64,000 nucleotides of DNA. It comes from JAJDUF01 sp965214295 (GTDB lineage Bacteria > Chloroflexota > UBA11872 > UBA12225 > JAJDUF01). Below, piece after piece: positions 50,146 to 58,870 of this stretch. Under the pieces are notes generated by a model, which searched no databases, was not told the DNA's origin, and saw only the letters and a program-made list of their open reading frames with translations. Location: contig OZ243944.1 in NCBI GenBank assembly GCA_965214295.1, positions 2,666,001-2,730,000 of the forward strand, given 5' to 3'. Both the position numbers and the translations under genes were made by a program. The first letter of the stretch is position 1, and the number at the start of each line of letters is the position of its first letter.

Positions 50146-51561
50146 CTACGGCATGTGGAAGACGACCATCTTCGTCTCGGTCATCTCTTCGACGGCGTAC
50201 TTCGGCCCTTCCTTACCCATCCCACTGTCCTTCAGGCCACCGTAGGGCATCAGGTCGGCCCGCCATTGGGTGCCCCAGTTGAGATGGATGTTGCCGGCCT
50301 CGGCCTCCAGCGCGAACTTCATCGCCCAATCCAGGTTCTCGGTGAAGATCGCCGTGCTCAAGCCGTAGTTCGTGCTGTTGGCCTGGGCAATCGCCTCGTC
50401 AATGTCGTCCACCGGCGTCACCCCGACGGCCGGGCCGAACACCTCGTCGCAGGAGATTCGCATCTCCGGCTTCACGTCGGCTAACAGCGTTGGCGCCATG
50501 AGCGTGCCGTTGCGTTGCCCCCCGGCCACCAAGCGCGCGCCGCCGTCTACCGCCTCCTGCACCCAGGACTCCACACGAGCGGCATCGCTTTCGCGGATCA
50601 TTGGCCCCATCCGCACGCCTTCCTGGCGCGGATCGCCGGTCGTGATACTCTTCACGCTCTCCGTGAAGGCGTCGAGGAAGTCACCGTAAATCTCGCGGTT
50701 GGCGTAGACCCGTTGGGTGGAGATACAGACCTGCCCGGCGTGCGCGTAGCCGGTGGAGGCGAGCGCCGTCGTGACCTTGTTCATGTCCGCGTCGGGCATG
50801 ATGATGACCGGCGAGTTGGACCCTAGCTCCATGGTCACCTTCTTCAGCCCGGCCGTGCGGCAGATGTGCTCGCCCACGTCGCGGCTGCCGGTGAAGGTAA
50901 TCTTGCGGACGCGCGGATCGCTGACCAAGGCATCCCCGATCTCGGCGCCGGAGCCGGTCAGACACTGGAGCGCTTCCGGCGGACACCCGGCTTCGAGCAT
51001 GACCTCGACTACGCGCAAGCCCGAGAGCGGTGTGTCGGTGGCCGGCTTCAGCACGACGGCGTTCCCGGCGGCAATGCCCGGGCCGACCTTGTGGCAGACC
51101 AAGTGCAGCGGGAAGTTGAAGGGCGAGATCGCCGCCACCACCCCGCAGGGGACGCGGATGGTGAAGCCGAACTTCCCGGTGACGCCCGGCGCACCGTCGA
51201 GTGGAATGACCTCGCTGCCCAGCCGCTTGGCTTCCTCGGCCGACAGATAGATGATCTCGGCGGCCCGCTCCACCTCGATCATGGCTTCGGCTTTGACCTT
51301 GCCGCCCTCCAGCGTGATCGTCTCGGCAAAGCTCTCGGCGCGCGCGCTAATCAGGTCCGCGGCCTTGTGCAGGATTTTGTAGCGCTCGTAGCCGGTAAGC
51401 CCCCGCATGATCTCTGCACCGCGCACCGCCGTCGCCAGAGCGTGGTCAATGTCGCTGGCCTCCGCTCTAGGTACCGTGTCCACGATGCTCCCATCGTAGG
51501 GATTGTGTACGTCAATGCGCTCGTCTTTGTCTACCCAGGAACTGCCGATGTGCATCTTCAT
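50146..51561 (-). CDS. NAD(P)-dependent aldehyde dehydrogenase
   Basis: 471 residues. ALDH superfamily: SPFNFPLHLVCHKVGPGIAAGNAVVLKP region, GSRDVGEHI cofactor site (~220), catalytic Glu in MELGSNSP (~243), catalytic Cys in GQVCISTQRV (~277) and EVFGPAVGV (~375). The profile resembles non-phosphorylating glyceraldehyde-3-phosphate and lactaldehyde-type enzymes. The start at 51561 has AAAGGAG 8 nt upstream. Divergent from the PEP-utilising gene; converges with recF. Confidence 0.9.
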   Translation of the reverse strand: MKMHIGSSWVDKDERIDVHNPYDGSIVDTVPRAEASDIDHALATAVRGAEIMRGLTGYERYKILHKAADLISARAESFAETITLEGGKVKAEAMIEVERAAEIIYLSAEEAKRLGSEVIPLDGAPGVTGKFGFTIRVPCGVVAAISPFNFPLHLVCHKVGPGIAAGNAVVLKPATDTPLSGLRVVEVMLEAGCPPEALQCLTGSGAEIGDALVSDPRVRKITFTGSRDVGEHICRTAGLKKVTMELGSNSPVIIMPDADMNKVTTALASTGYAHAGQVCISTQRVYANREIYGDFLDAFTESVKSITTGDPRQEGVRMGPMIRESDAARVESWVQEAVDGGARLVAGGQRNGTLMAPTLLADVKPEMRISCDEVFGPAVGVTPVDDIDEAIAQANSTNYGLSTAIFTENLDWAMKFALEAEAGNIHLNWGTQWRADLMPYGGLKDSGMGKEGPKYAVEEMTETKMVVFHMP

Positions 51562-51762
51562 GCGCGTCACTCCTTTACTTGCCCATTCCGTTCGGTTGCA
51601 CGAGATACTGCCCGATGTTGCTCGCTCCTGCAACCCGCTAGGCCGTTCGGCGCGGTACATGTGCCCCTCCCCTAGTGGCGAGCGGGGCGAGCACCGCTCC
51701 GGCCCTACTCCGCTATCATCATTAAGCACCGGACAGTGCTTCTCGGAGGTCACCTACCGACG

Positions 51763-53730
51763 ATGCCCAGGCGACAGGCCAACGGACGGGATCAATGGTC
51801 CCGGGCCAATGTCAAGGAGATCTTGCCCGAGCTTCCATCGCCGCTCTTCATGTTCCAACTCGAAGCCGCCAGCGGGCCGCAGATGCTCGCTGCGTTCGAG
51901 GTAGGCGGCTACCGCTTTCCCGACGGCGCGATGCTCTTCCGTGCCGCGGCGGGGCGTCCCTACTTCAATGCCGGCCTGCTGCGGAGCATGTTGACCGACC
52001 TTGGCGCGCCGCCGGAGCTGAACGACCAGGCGGTCGGACGGGGACTTGAGCTGCCCCGGCCGGCCCTGCAATGGGATTGGCCACGTGTCGCGCGGCGCTT
52101 GCCGGTCGTACTCAGCAGCCTGGTCCGCCAGCTCCGGGCGGTGCCGGCTACCGAGCGCTGGTTTGGTCGCGTCGAGGCCCTCCTCGCCGAGTTGTCCTTG
52201 GCGACGGACCGCATGCTGCGGCGCGCTGCGGATGCCGACTTGCTCGCGGATTTCGAGCGCCTTGCGCCGGAGCTAGGAGGGTTCTTCTACCACACGGTCT
52301 ACCTGACCGCCGCAGCCACCACCCATTTTCACGAGCTGGCCCGTGTCCTGCACGGTCGTCTCGCCACACCCGCGGCGGCGATCAACCAAGCGGTCGCCGG
52401 CGCGGGCAACGTCAGCGCCGAGCTACCCCTGGCGCTGATGCGCGTGGCGGCTATAGCGCGCGCAGAGCCACTCGCCAGCCATAAGCTGCTGGTCCCAGGC
52501 GGACCTGGAAGCAGCTTTGGCCGGCGACAAGCGCGGCGCTCCCTGGCGGCGGCGAGTGAGCCGGATGCCGACTTCCGGGAGACACTCCGCGGCACCCGCA
52601 CGCTCGACCAGTTCGAGCGGGTCCTCGACCGGTTCGGCGATCGGGGATTGTTCGAATCCGACAGCGCCAATCCCCGCTATCGAGAGGCTCCGGGCTACCT
52701 ACTCGGCGTTGTCGCGCAGTACGTCCGCGCGCCGGTGCCTCCCGACTCCGAGGGTGCGGTCACGCGCCAGCGACGGCGGGCGAGGCAGGCGCGTGAGGCC
52801 ATCAGACGGGCGGCCGGTTGGCGCTGGCCGTACATACGCTGGCGCCTCAGCGCCTTGCTTGAGCTACTGGCCTTGCGCGAGGCCAACCGTTTCCGGATTG
52901 TGCAGCTCGTCGCCCAATTGCGACGGCGCGAGCTGGAGCTGGGACGGCGGATGGTGGATCGCGGCTGGCTCGACCACCCGGATGACTACTTCTGGCTCAC
53001 AATGGCGGAGATTCGTCGTCTGGTAGTACCGGAGGCCACCTCGCTACTACGGCAGCAGGCCGGCGGTGTACGCGCGGGCTTGCTACCGCGGCGTAGTGGG
53101 GTAGTAGTGCCGGGGGAGATGGTACGAACGCCAAGCCAGGTGCGGGCCGTCATCGCCGCTCGACGCGCCCGCTATGCCCAATACGCTGCCGTGACGGTGC
53201 CCGACGAGTGCCTTGACCTCCGGGCGCTCGAACGGTTTGCACGCGGTAGAGGACCCGCGCCGCCGGGCGCCGCGCGGCGCCCTCCGCCGGTGCTGACCGG
53301 CTTTGGCGTCGGCGGCTCCGGCCAGCCGGCAGCCGCCTCTCCCCCGCCACCGGCACCGGCACCGGCACCGGGCAGTATTCCGGCCGTTCCTGCGGTGGTG
53401 ACTTTGCGCGGGCTGGGTGTCAGTGCCGGCCGAGCGCAGGGGACGGCGCGGGTAATCCGCCGCCCGGAGGAGTTTGGGCTACTGCAGCCGGGCGATATCC
53501 TCGTCTGCCCGGCCACCGACCCAGCCTGGTCGCCGCTGTTTCCCTTGGTGCGTGGCCTGGTCGTCGAGATCGGCGGTCAGCTCTCGCACGGCTCCATCGT
53601 CGCCCGCGAGTACAGTATCCCGGCGGTAGTGAATGTGCGCCAAGCGACGACCCTCATCCCCGATGGGGCCGCTCTGTCGTTGGATGCTGCCGCCGGGATC
53701 GTCCGTGTTATGCCAGCCGGCCAGGACTGA
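51763..53730 (+). CDS. PEP-synthase-like protein with phosphohistidine (mobile) domain but no ATP-grasp domain
   Basis: 655 residues. The N-terminus DQWSRANVKEILPELPSPLF matches the linker/PEP-utilising segment found after the ATP-grasp domain in PEP synthases and rifampin phosphotransferases. A long helical region follows. A Pro/Ala-rich linker (~525-550) leads to the swivelling His domain: GDILVCPATDPAWSPLFP and GGQLSHGSIVAREYSIPAVV with the phosphorylatable His. The ATP-grasp domain that should load this His is absent. Either a partner encoded elsewhere supplies it, or the protein is an acceptor only. GGAGGT lies 13 nt upstream. Confidence 0.75.
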   Translation: MPRRQANGRDQWSRANVKEILPELPSPLFMFQLEAASGPQMLAAFEVGGYRFPDGAMLFRAAAGRPYFNAGLLRSMLTDLGAPPELNDQAVGRGLELPRPALQWDWPRVARRLPVVLSSLVRQLRAVPATERWFGRVEALLAELSLATDRMLRRAADADLLADFERLAPELGGFFYHTVYLTAAATTHFHELARVLHGRLATPAAAINQAVAGAGNVSAELPLALMRVAAIARAEPLASHKLLVPGGPGSSFGRRQARRSLAAASEPDADFRETLRGTRTLDQFERVLDRFGDRGLFESDSANPRYREAPGYLLGVVAQYVRAPVPPDSEGAVTRQRRRARQAREAIRRAAGWRWPYIRWRLSALLELLALREANRFRIVQLVAQLRRRELELGRRMVDRGWLDHPDDYFWLTMAEIRRLVVPEATSLLRQQAGGVRAGLLPRRSGVVVPGEMVRTPSQVRAVIAARRARYAQYAAVTVPDECLDLRALERFARGRGPAPPGAARRPPPVLTGFGVGGSGQPAAASPPPPAPAPAPGSIPAVPAVVTLRGLGVSAGRAQGTARVIRRPEEFGLLQPGDILVCPATDPAWSPLFPLVRGLVVEIGGQLSHGSIVAREYSIPAVVNVRQATTLIPDGAALSLDAAAGIVRVMPAGQD

Positions 53731-53775
53731 TGGGTGTGCCGGGAGGCTGCTCTCCCTGCCCCGGCCGAGCGGTCC

Positions 53776-53854
53776 AGCGTCAGTCAGGCTACGCCGCGGC
53801 GCAGCAGCAGCGAGCCGTAGCGGTCCACCTGGGCCGACCATCCGGCGGGGAGCA
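53776..53854. repeat. 79-bp direct repeat, left copy (duplicated hyuA 3' end)
   Basis: Matches 55045-55123 at 77 of 79 positions. It contains the last 23 codons including the stop codon of hyuA plus 8 bp beyond, but here it is a detached fragment. Together the copies bracket a 1190-bp segment with two membrane-protein genes. Confidence 0.9.
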
Positions 53855-53855
53855 A

Positions 53856-53880
53856 CCGCCCTCGCTTGCGGCGAGGGTGG
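53856..53880 (-). terminator. Hairpin terminator-like element
   Basis: CCGCCCTCGC (53856-53865) and GCGAGGGTGG (53871-53880) form a 10-bp stem just beyond the stop of the minus-strand membrane gene. On the minus strand it is followed by TTGCTCC, so no clear U-tract is present. Confidence 0.5.
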
Positions 53881-53884
53881 TCTC

Positions 53885-54583
53885 TTAGATGGCGACGCGC
53901 CAGCGCACCGGCCATGCCGCTACGCGGCTAGTACGCTGCTGGACGCGCCTGAGACTGCCGGCAGCGGGAAGCAGCCCCGCAATGGGCCGCTGGCTGTGGA
54001 TACGCTGTGCCTGCTGGCGCCAAATCACTGCCTTGAGCCGCACGATAGGCGCCCAAATGATGGCGAGGGCCAGGACGCTCGCCCCCGCGAGGCCCCCAAT
54101 GAGCCACACCAACAGCGGCGTTACGGGCAGCCCCCCTCCTTGCAAAAAGAGGCCGATGAGCGCAAAGCTAACCATGCACGGCACTGCCCAGAGGAACAGA
54201 CAGGATGCTACTACTATCGCGTGTATCGCGTGCGCCGTGTGCCTAGCGTGTGGTGGTGTCCCGTCATCCGGGGGCGGCCAGGGGCCATCGTAGCCCCAGA
54301 GACGGAGTGTGCGTTCAGCGTACCGAAGTGTACGCTCAATGTACCATTGGGTCACCCTCAGCACTGCAATCGCTAGACCGGAGCCTAGCCACAGCCCGAG
54401 GCCGTTCCCAACCCCCCAGGCGACGCCGGAGGCAGCTGCACGATCTAGGGCTGCCGGGGAGAAATCATCCAGCGCCGGTATGCCGCCAAGCAGTCCCATC
54501 AAGCAGGCGAAGAGGATGAGTCCCCAAGGCGGAAAGAAATCCGCAACACGCAGCCGCTCACGGTCTATTTGAGTTGTTGCCAC
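53885..54583 (-). CDS. Integral membrane protein of unknown function (cassette gene 2)
   Basis: About 232 residues from a GTG at 54583; a longer in-frame ATG exists at 54625. Four hydrophobic segments: GLILFACLMGLLGGIPAL (~17-35), a Gly-rich GVAWGVGNGLGLWLGSGLA (~50-70), AIVVASCLFLWAVPCMVSFA (~123-145) and PLLVWLIGGLAGASVLALAI (~155-177). The C-terminal ~45 residues are basic (QQAQRIHSQRP, RRVQQRTSR). The start overlaps the upstream small membrane gene by 19 nt. Not recognised. The two genes lie between 79-bp direct repeats. Confidence 0.65.
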   Translation of the reverse strand: MATTQIDRERLRVADFFPPWGLILFACLMGLLGGIPALDDFSPAALDRAAASGVAWGVGNGLGLWLGSGLAIAVLRVTQWYIERTLRYAERTLRLWGYDGPWPPPDDGTPPHARHTAHAIHAIVVASCLFLWAVPCMVSFALIGLFLQGGGLPVTPLLVWLIGGLAGASVLALAIIWAPIVRLKAVIWRQQAQRIHSQRPIAGLLPAAGSLRRVQQRTSRVAAWPVRWRVAI

Positions 54584-54900
54584 GTCACTCTCACCACCTC
54601 TCGGGCCACGACGAGTGCGCCACAACCGGCAACGATAGCAGTTGGTACGAGAAAGGTGATGTCTATGATGTAGAGTACGATGTTGGTCAGATGGCCCGGC
54701 TCAACCGTTAGGACGATGAGTTGCTTCAAGCCCCAGCCAGTGGTCGCCAAGAGCAATGATAGCGCAAATGTGGTCAAGAAACCCACCGCCAGATAGCCAA
54801 GCCGCCGGATACTGCTTCGAGCATCAGGCAGCGCTGGCGGCCTTGGTGAAGGACTAATCTCCCCCGGCGTTACCTCGTCTGCCTGCTCACCGTCTACCAT
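54565..54900 (-). CDS. Small membrane protein of unknown function (cassette gene 1)
   Basis: About 111 residues. Two predicted transmembrane helices (YLAVGFLTTFALSLLLATTG and NIVLYIIDITFLVPTAIVAG) after a Pro/Asp/Glu-rich N-terminus, ending VVRVTWQQLK. GGAGG lies 10 nt before the ATG at 54900 and 4 nt before an in-frame GTG at 54906. It overlaps the next gene by 19 nt, so the two membrane proteins are probably made together. No known family recognised. Confidence 0.65.
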   Translation of the reverse strand: MVDGEQADEVTPGEISPSPRPPALPDARSSIRRLGYLAVGFLTTFALSLLLATTGWGLKQLIVLTVEPGHLTNIVLYIIDITFLVPTAIVAGCGALVVAREVVRVTWQQLK

Positions 54901-55044
54901 CGCCACGTTTCCTCCGCTCCCGGCCAGCCCTTCCTACGCCCGCACCTACCCACGGGGACAGTTTGGTAGCGCGGAGAGGATTTCGCTTTACGGGCCTTGA
55001 GCGCTCCGAGAATAGCAGCATGTTCAGTGTTGTCAAATCGGGGG

Positions 55045-55123
55045 AGCGTCAGTCAGGCTACGCCACGGCGCAGCAGCAGCGAGCCGTAGCGGTCCGCCTG
55101 GGCCGACCATCCGGCGGGGAGCA
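55045..55123. repeat. 79-bp direct repeat, right copy (3' end of intact hyuA)
   Basis: Covers the final 23 codons of hyuA and 8 bp beyond. The matching left copy is at 53776-53854. The two differences change one Ala to Val and one silent Arg codon. Confidence 0.9.
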
Positions 55124-57128
55124 CCGTCGTTGCATCCGCTTGGACGATCAAGGCCGGCCCGGCCAGGCGAGTTCCCGGCCCACAGTGTTCGCGCTCGAAG
55201 ATTGGCGCGGTCACCGATTGAGCGTCGTCCCACAGCACGGTATGCCCAGCCGGCGTCGGCGGGCCACTCTGGCGCGCCGACGGGGCCTCCGGCAAGGCCA
55301 CGCTCGGTTGGAGGTGACGTGCGCGCAGACGGATCGTGACGATTTCGACCGCCCGATCCGGTTGGTCATACCCGTACCGGCGGTGATGCACGCGGTCGAA
55401 TGACCGCACGACCGCCTGGAGTGCTGCCCTCGGCTTGTCCCCCGGTTGACTTGCCGGTGTCCCGCCCGCCCGGCCTCGCCGTGTGCGGCCGGCCGACACC
55501 AATAGCTCGTGCGACTGGCCTTGATAGCGGCAGTCGAGTGACCGTCTGAACTCCAGGCGCACCGGCCCCAAGGTGGCGTGCAGCTCGGCGCTCGCCTGGC
55601 GCTCTAGCTCGTCGTAGGCGTTGGCCAGGGCCGTAGCGACGACCGGCTCCGCGCGCGTGTCTCGCTCGACGGTGAGCATCACGGTGCGGGAATAGGACCG
55701 CTCCACCGCGGCCAGCGCGGTCCCCACTGCCGACAGGACACCTGGGTAGCGCGGCACGATCACTTCCTGGATGTCCAACGCCTCGGCGAGCGCCGCTGCG
55801 TGCAAGGGGCCGGCGCCTCCGAAGGCGACCAGCGCACACTGGCGTGGGTCGTAGCCGCGCTCGATGGAGATGACGCGCAGGGCGCGGGCCATATGCGCGT
55901 TGACCACCCGGATGATCGCGGTGGCTATGGTGACTGCATCCGTGTCAGCGCCCAGCGATAGCATAGCAGCGCGCGCCGCCGCCCGGTCCAGCCGCACCTC
56001 ACCACCCAAGCGCCAGTCGGGGTGCAGCCGGCCTAAGACCAGGTTGGCGTCAGTCACCGTCGGCGCCGTCCCGCCACGACCGTAGCAGGCCGGACCGGGA
56101 CTCGCGCCGGCGCTCGCCGGGCCTACGTGCAGCCCTCCGGCAGCGTCGCGTAGCGCAATGGAGCCACCGCCGGCCCCGACGGTGTGGATGGCGAGCATCG
56201 GCAGGTGGAGCGCGACGCCACCAATCTCGTGCTGCGTCTCCAGGACGGGTGCGCCGGGGCAGAACGCCACGTCGGTCGAAGTGCCGCCCATATCGAGCGT
56301 CAAGATGTTCCGCCGTCCTCCTGCTCGCGCCACGGCGAGCGCGCCGACGATGCCGCCGGCCGGCCCGCTGAGGACCGCCTGCACCGGCCGGACAGCCAGC
56401 CGGTCGGGAGGTACCGTCGTGCCGTCGGACTGCATCACCCACAAGCGCGTTGCCGTCAGCACCGCCGTCAGCTGCTCCAGGTAAGACATGACGACCGGGC
56501 GCAGGTAGGCGTTCGCGACCGTCGTGCTGGTGCGCTCGAACTCGCGGAACTCCGGCAAGACATCGGAGGAGAGTGACACATCTATGCCGGCTTGCCGCAA
56601 GGCCGCGCCGACGGCCTGCTCGTGGGCCGGGTTCGCAAACGAGAACAGCAGGCAGACCGCCGCGGCCGTGGCCCCGGAGGCTACGACCTGGGAAACGACC
56701 GCCGCAACCTGCTCATCAGCGAGCGGCCGCCGCGGCCGGCCGTGGCGATCCATGCGTTCGTCCACCTCGAAACGCAGCGAACGGGGTACGAGTGCCGGCG
56801 GACGGGTCGGATGCAGTTCGTAAAGCTGCGGACGTGCCTGGCGACCGATCTCGATGACGTCGGCGAACCCCCGCGTCGTGATTAGCGCCACCCGTGCCCC
56901 CCGCCGCTCTAGCAGGGCATTGGTGGCGACGGTCGAGCCGTGTGCGATGGGTATGTGGGGTCCAACACCGAGGTGCTCAAGACCGCTTAACACCGCTACC
57001 GCCGGATTGTGGGGGGTGGACAGCCGCTTTCGGACGGTGAGCCGGCCCGGCTCCAGCACCACGAAGTCGGTGAATGTGCCGCCCACGTCCACACCGACCC
57101 GCGCCGCCGGCCCGTGGTTCCTAGCCAC
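55053..57128 (-). CDS. hyuA: Hydantoinase/oxoprolinase family subunit A
   Basis: 691 residues. N-terminal ATPase-like motif VGVDVGGTFTDFVVLEPG, HGSTVATNALLERRGA (~62), a central LTLDMGGTSTDVAFCPG (~278), IHTVGAGGGSIA (~315) and CALVAFGGAGPLHAAALAE (~432). HyuA and HyuB together hydrolyse N-methylhydantoin, 5-oxoproline or acetone-like substrates using ATP. The GTG start overlaps the hyuB stop by 8 nt, indicating translational coupling, with hyuB first in the transcript. The exact ring substrate is unknown. Its 3' end is duplicated at 53776-53854. Confidence 0.9.
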   Translation of the reverse strand: MARNHGPAARVGVDVGGTFTDFVVLEPGRLTVRKRLSTPHNPAVAVLSGLEHLGVGPHIPIAHGSTVATNALLERRGARVALITTRGFADVIEIGRQARPQLYELHPTRPPALVPRSLRFEVDERMDRHGRPRRPLADEQVAAVVSQVVASGATAAAVCLLFSFANPAHEQAVGAALRQAGIDVSLSSDVLPEFREFERTSTTVANAYLRPVVMSYLEQLTAVLTATRLWVMQSDGTTVPPDRLAVRPVQAVLSGPAGGIVGALAVARAGGRRNILTLDMGGTSTDVAFCPGAPVLETQHEIGGVALHLPMLAIHTVGAGGGSIALRDAAGGLHVGPASAGASPGPACYGRGGTAPTVTDANLVLGRLHPDWRLGGEVRLDRAAARAAMLSLGADTDAVTIATAIIRVVNAHMARALRVISIERGYDPRQCALVAFGGAGPLHAAALAEALDIQEVIVPRYPGVLSAVGTALAAVERSYSRTVMLTVERDTRAEPVVATALANAYDELERQASAELHATLGPVRLEFRRSLDCRYQGQSHELLVSAGRTRRGRAGGTPASQPGDKPRAALQAVVRSFDRVHHRRYGYDQPDRAVEIVTIRLRARHLQPSVALPEAPSARQSGPPTPAGHTVLWDDAQSVTAPIFEREHCGPGTRLAGPALIVQADATTVLPAGWSAQADRYGSLLLRRGVA

Positions 57129-58806
57129 CGGTCACCGGCCCCTCGTCACTGGCAGAGGGCGTGCCCCACCCGCCGCCGCCCGGGGTCTCGACCACCAACA
57201 GATCGCCGGCTGCCAGGTGACGCTCGCACTTGCCGGGTAGCCGGTCGATACTGCCATCGGCGCGGCGTACGGCGTTCACCCCCGGTTTGCCCGGACCGCC
57301 GCCCGCCAGTCCCGGCGCGCCGCGCTGGCGTCGTTCGGAGAGCAGCGTGACGGTGGCGGGTACGTCGAGCATGACCTTCCGTACCAGTCCATCGCCCCCC
57401 CGGTGGCGCCCGGCACCACCGGACCCCTCCCGTAGCCGATACGCCTGCACCTGGAGGGGATAGGCGTACTCCAACACCTCGGCGGGCGTGTTGAGGGTGT
57501 TCGTCATGTGTGCCTGCGCTCCGGAGAGACCCGGCCCTTGCGGTGCGCCGCCATGCCCACCCCCGATAGTCTCGTAGTAGGTAAAGGACCGTTGCCGTTC
57601 GGGATCGTAGCCGCCAATGATCGCATTGTTCATGGTCCCGTAGCTCGCTGCCGGGATCACGTCCGGCAGCGCCGGTGCGAGCGCAGCGAGCACAACGTCC
57701 ACGATGCGCTGGGCCGTCTCGACGTTGCCGGCGGAAACCGCGTGCGGCCACCGGGCACTGACGACCGACCCCTCGGGAGTAATGACGGTGACCGGGCGCA
57801 TGGTGCCGGCATTCAGCGGTAGTGGCGACGCCGCAGCCGCACCACCTGTGCTCGGCTGATTGTCCGGCTCCGTCCCGCCATCGGAGCCAACCAGACAACG
57901 CACGACATAGGTGACTGCTGAGACCGTTACGGCGCGGACCGCGTTGACCGATCCGAGCACCTCGTCGGCGCTGCCGGCAAAGTCCACCCGTAGCTCGCCA
58001 TCGCGGACTGCGATTGTCACCCGAATGGGCACTGGCTTGCTGCCAACTCCGTCGTCGTCGAGCACGTCCTCGGCGCTGTAGGTACCGGCCGGGATGCGCT
58101 GGAGCGCGGCCCGACAGAGCTGCTCGCCGTAGTCCAGCAAAGCGTCCTGGCGCTGACCGAGTGCCTCCGGCCCCATGGCCTCGGCGAGTGCGGCGTAGCG
58201 GCGTTCTCCGACTCGGTGCGCGGCCCGCTGGGCGAACAGGTCGCCGCGACGTTCGTCGGGTGTCCGCACGTTGCGGAGGATCAGCGCCAGAATGTCCTCC
58301 TGGATCCGCCCGGCCCGAACCCACTTGATCGGCGGGATAATCAGCCCTTCCTGGAACAGCTCCCGTGCCAGCGGCATCGAGCCGGGACTCATGCCCCCGA
58401 TGTCGGCCTGGTGCGCGCGACTGGCCACAAAGCCGATGAACGTGCGACTCCGGCGGCCCCCGGGGGCGGCCGTGAACACGGGCGACACCATCGTCACGTC
58501 GGGGAGGTGGGTGCCGCCGAGATAGGGGTCATTGAGGATCACCACGTCGCCCGGCCGCCACTTATCGTTGGCAGCGGCCTCGCGGGCTGCCTGCACGGCG
58601 AGCGGCATGGCGCCGAGATGGACGGGAATATGCGCCGCTTGCGCCACCATCCGCCCCGCCCGGTCGAAGACCGCACAGGAAAGGTCCTGGCGCTCCTTGA
58701 TGTTCGGCGAGTAGGATGAGCGCACGAGGGCCGCGCCCATCTCCTCGGCGATAGCGGCCAGTTGATGATGTGTGACGGTGAGGTCGAGCGTGTCGGTCGC
58801 TGTCAT
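57121..58806 (-). CDS. hyuB: Hydantoinase/oxoprolinase family subunit B
   Basis: 561 residues. Typical HyuB blocks: EEMGAALVRSSYSPNIKERQDLSCAVFD (~18-45), NDPYLGGTHLPDVTMVSP (~92), GFVASRAHQADIGGMSPGSM (~124), YETIGGGHGGAPQGPGLSGA (~418) and a Gly-rich end. It works with HyuA as an ATP-dependent amidohydrolase or carboxylase-like complex. It is first of the pair and overlaps hyuA. The start at 58806 agrees with the family N-terminus (LDLTVTHHQLAAIAEEMG). Confidence 0.9.
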   Translation of the reverse strand: MTATDTLDLTVTHHQLAAIAEEMGAALVRSSYSPNIKERQDLSCAVFDRAGRMVAQAAHIPVHLGAMPLAVQAAREAAANDKWRPGDVVILNDPYLGGTHLPDVTMVSPVFTAAPGGRRSRTFIGFVASRAHQADIGGMSPGSMPLARELFQEGLIIPPIKWVRAGRIQEDILALILRNVRTPDERRGDLFAQRAAHRVGERRYAALAEAMGPEALGQRQDALLDYGEQLCRAALQRIPAGTYSAEDVLDDDGVGSKPVPIRVTIAVRDGELRVDFAGSADEVLGSVNAVRAVTVSAVTYVVRCLVGSDGGTEPDNQPSTGGAAAASPLPLNAGTMRPVTVITPEGSVVSARWPHAVSAGNVETAQRIVDVVLAALAPALPDVIPAASYGTMNNAIIGGYDPERQRSFTYYETIGGGHGGAPQGPGLSGAQAHMTNTLNTPAEVLEYAYPLQVQAYRLREGSGGAGRHRGGDGLVRKVMLDVPATVTLLSERRQRGAPGLAGGGPGKPGVNAVRRADGSIDRLPGKCERHLAAGDLLVVETPGGGGWGTPSASDEGPVTGG

Positions 58807-58870
58807 GGCCTCAGCTCAAGCAGGTAAGGACGACCGGATAGTTGCGCCTACGCACGATCCGGATTCTGCG

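Noticed and set aside
53776..55123. 79-bp direct repeats considered as an insertion-sequence target duplication
   Set aside because: Far longer than any IS target duplication, and no transposase or terminal inverted repeats are present.
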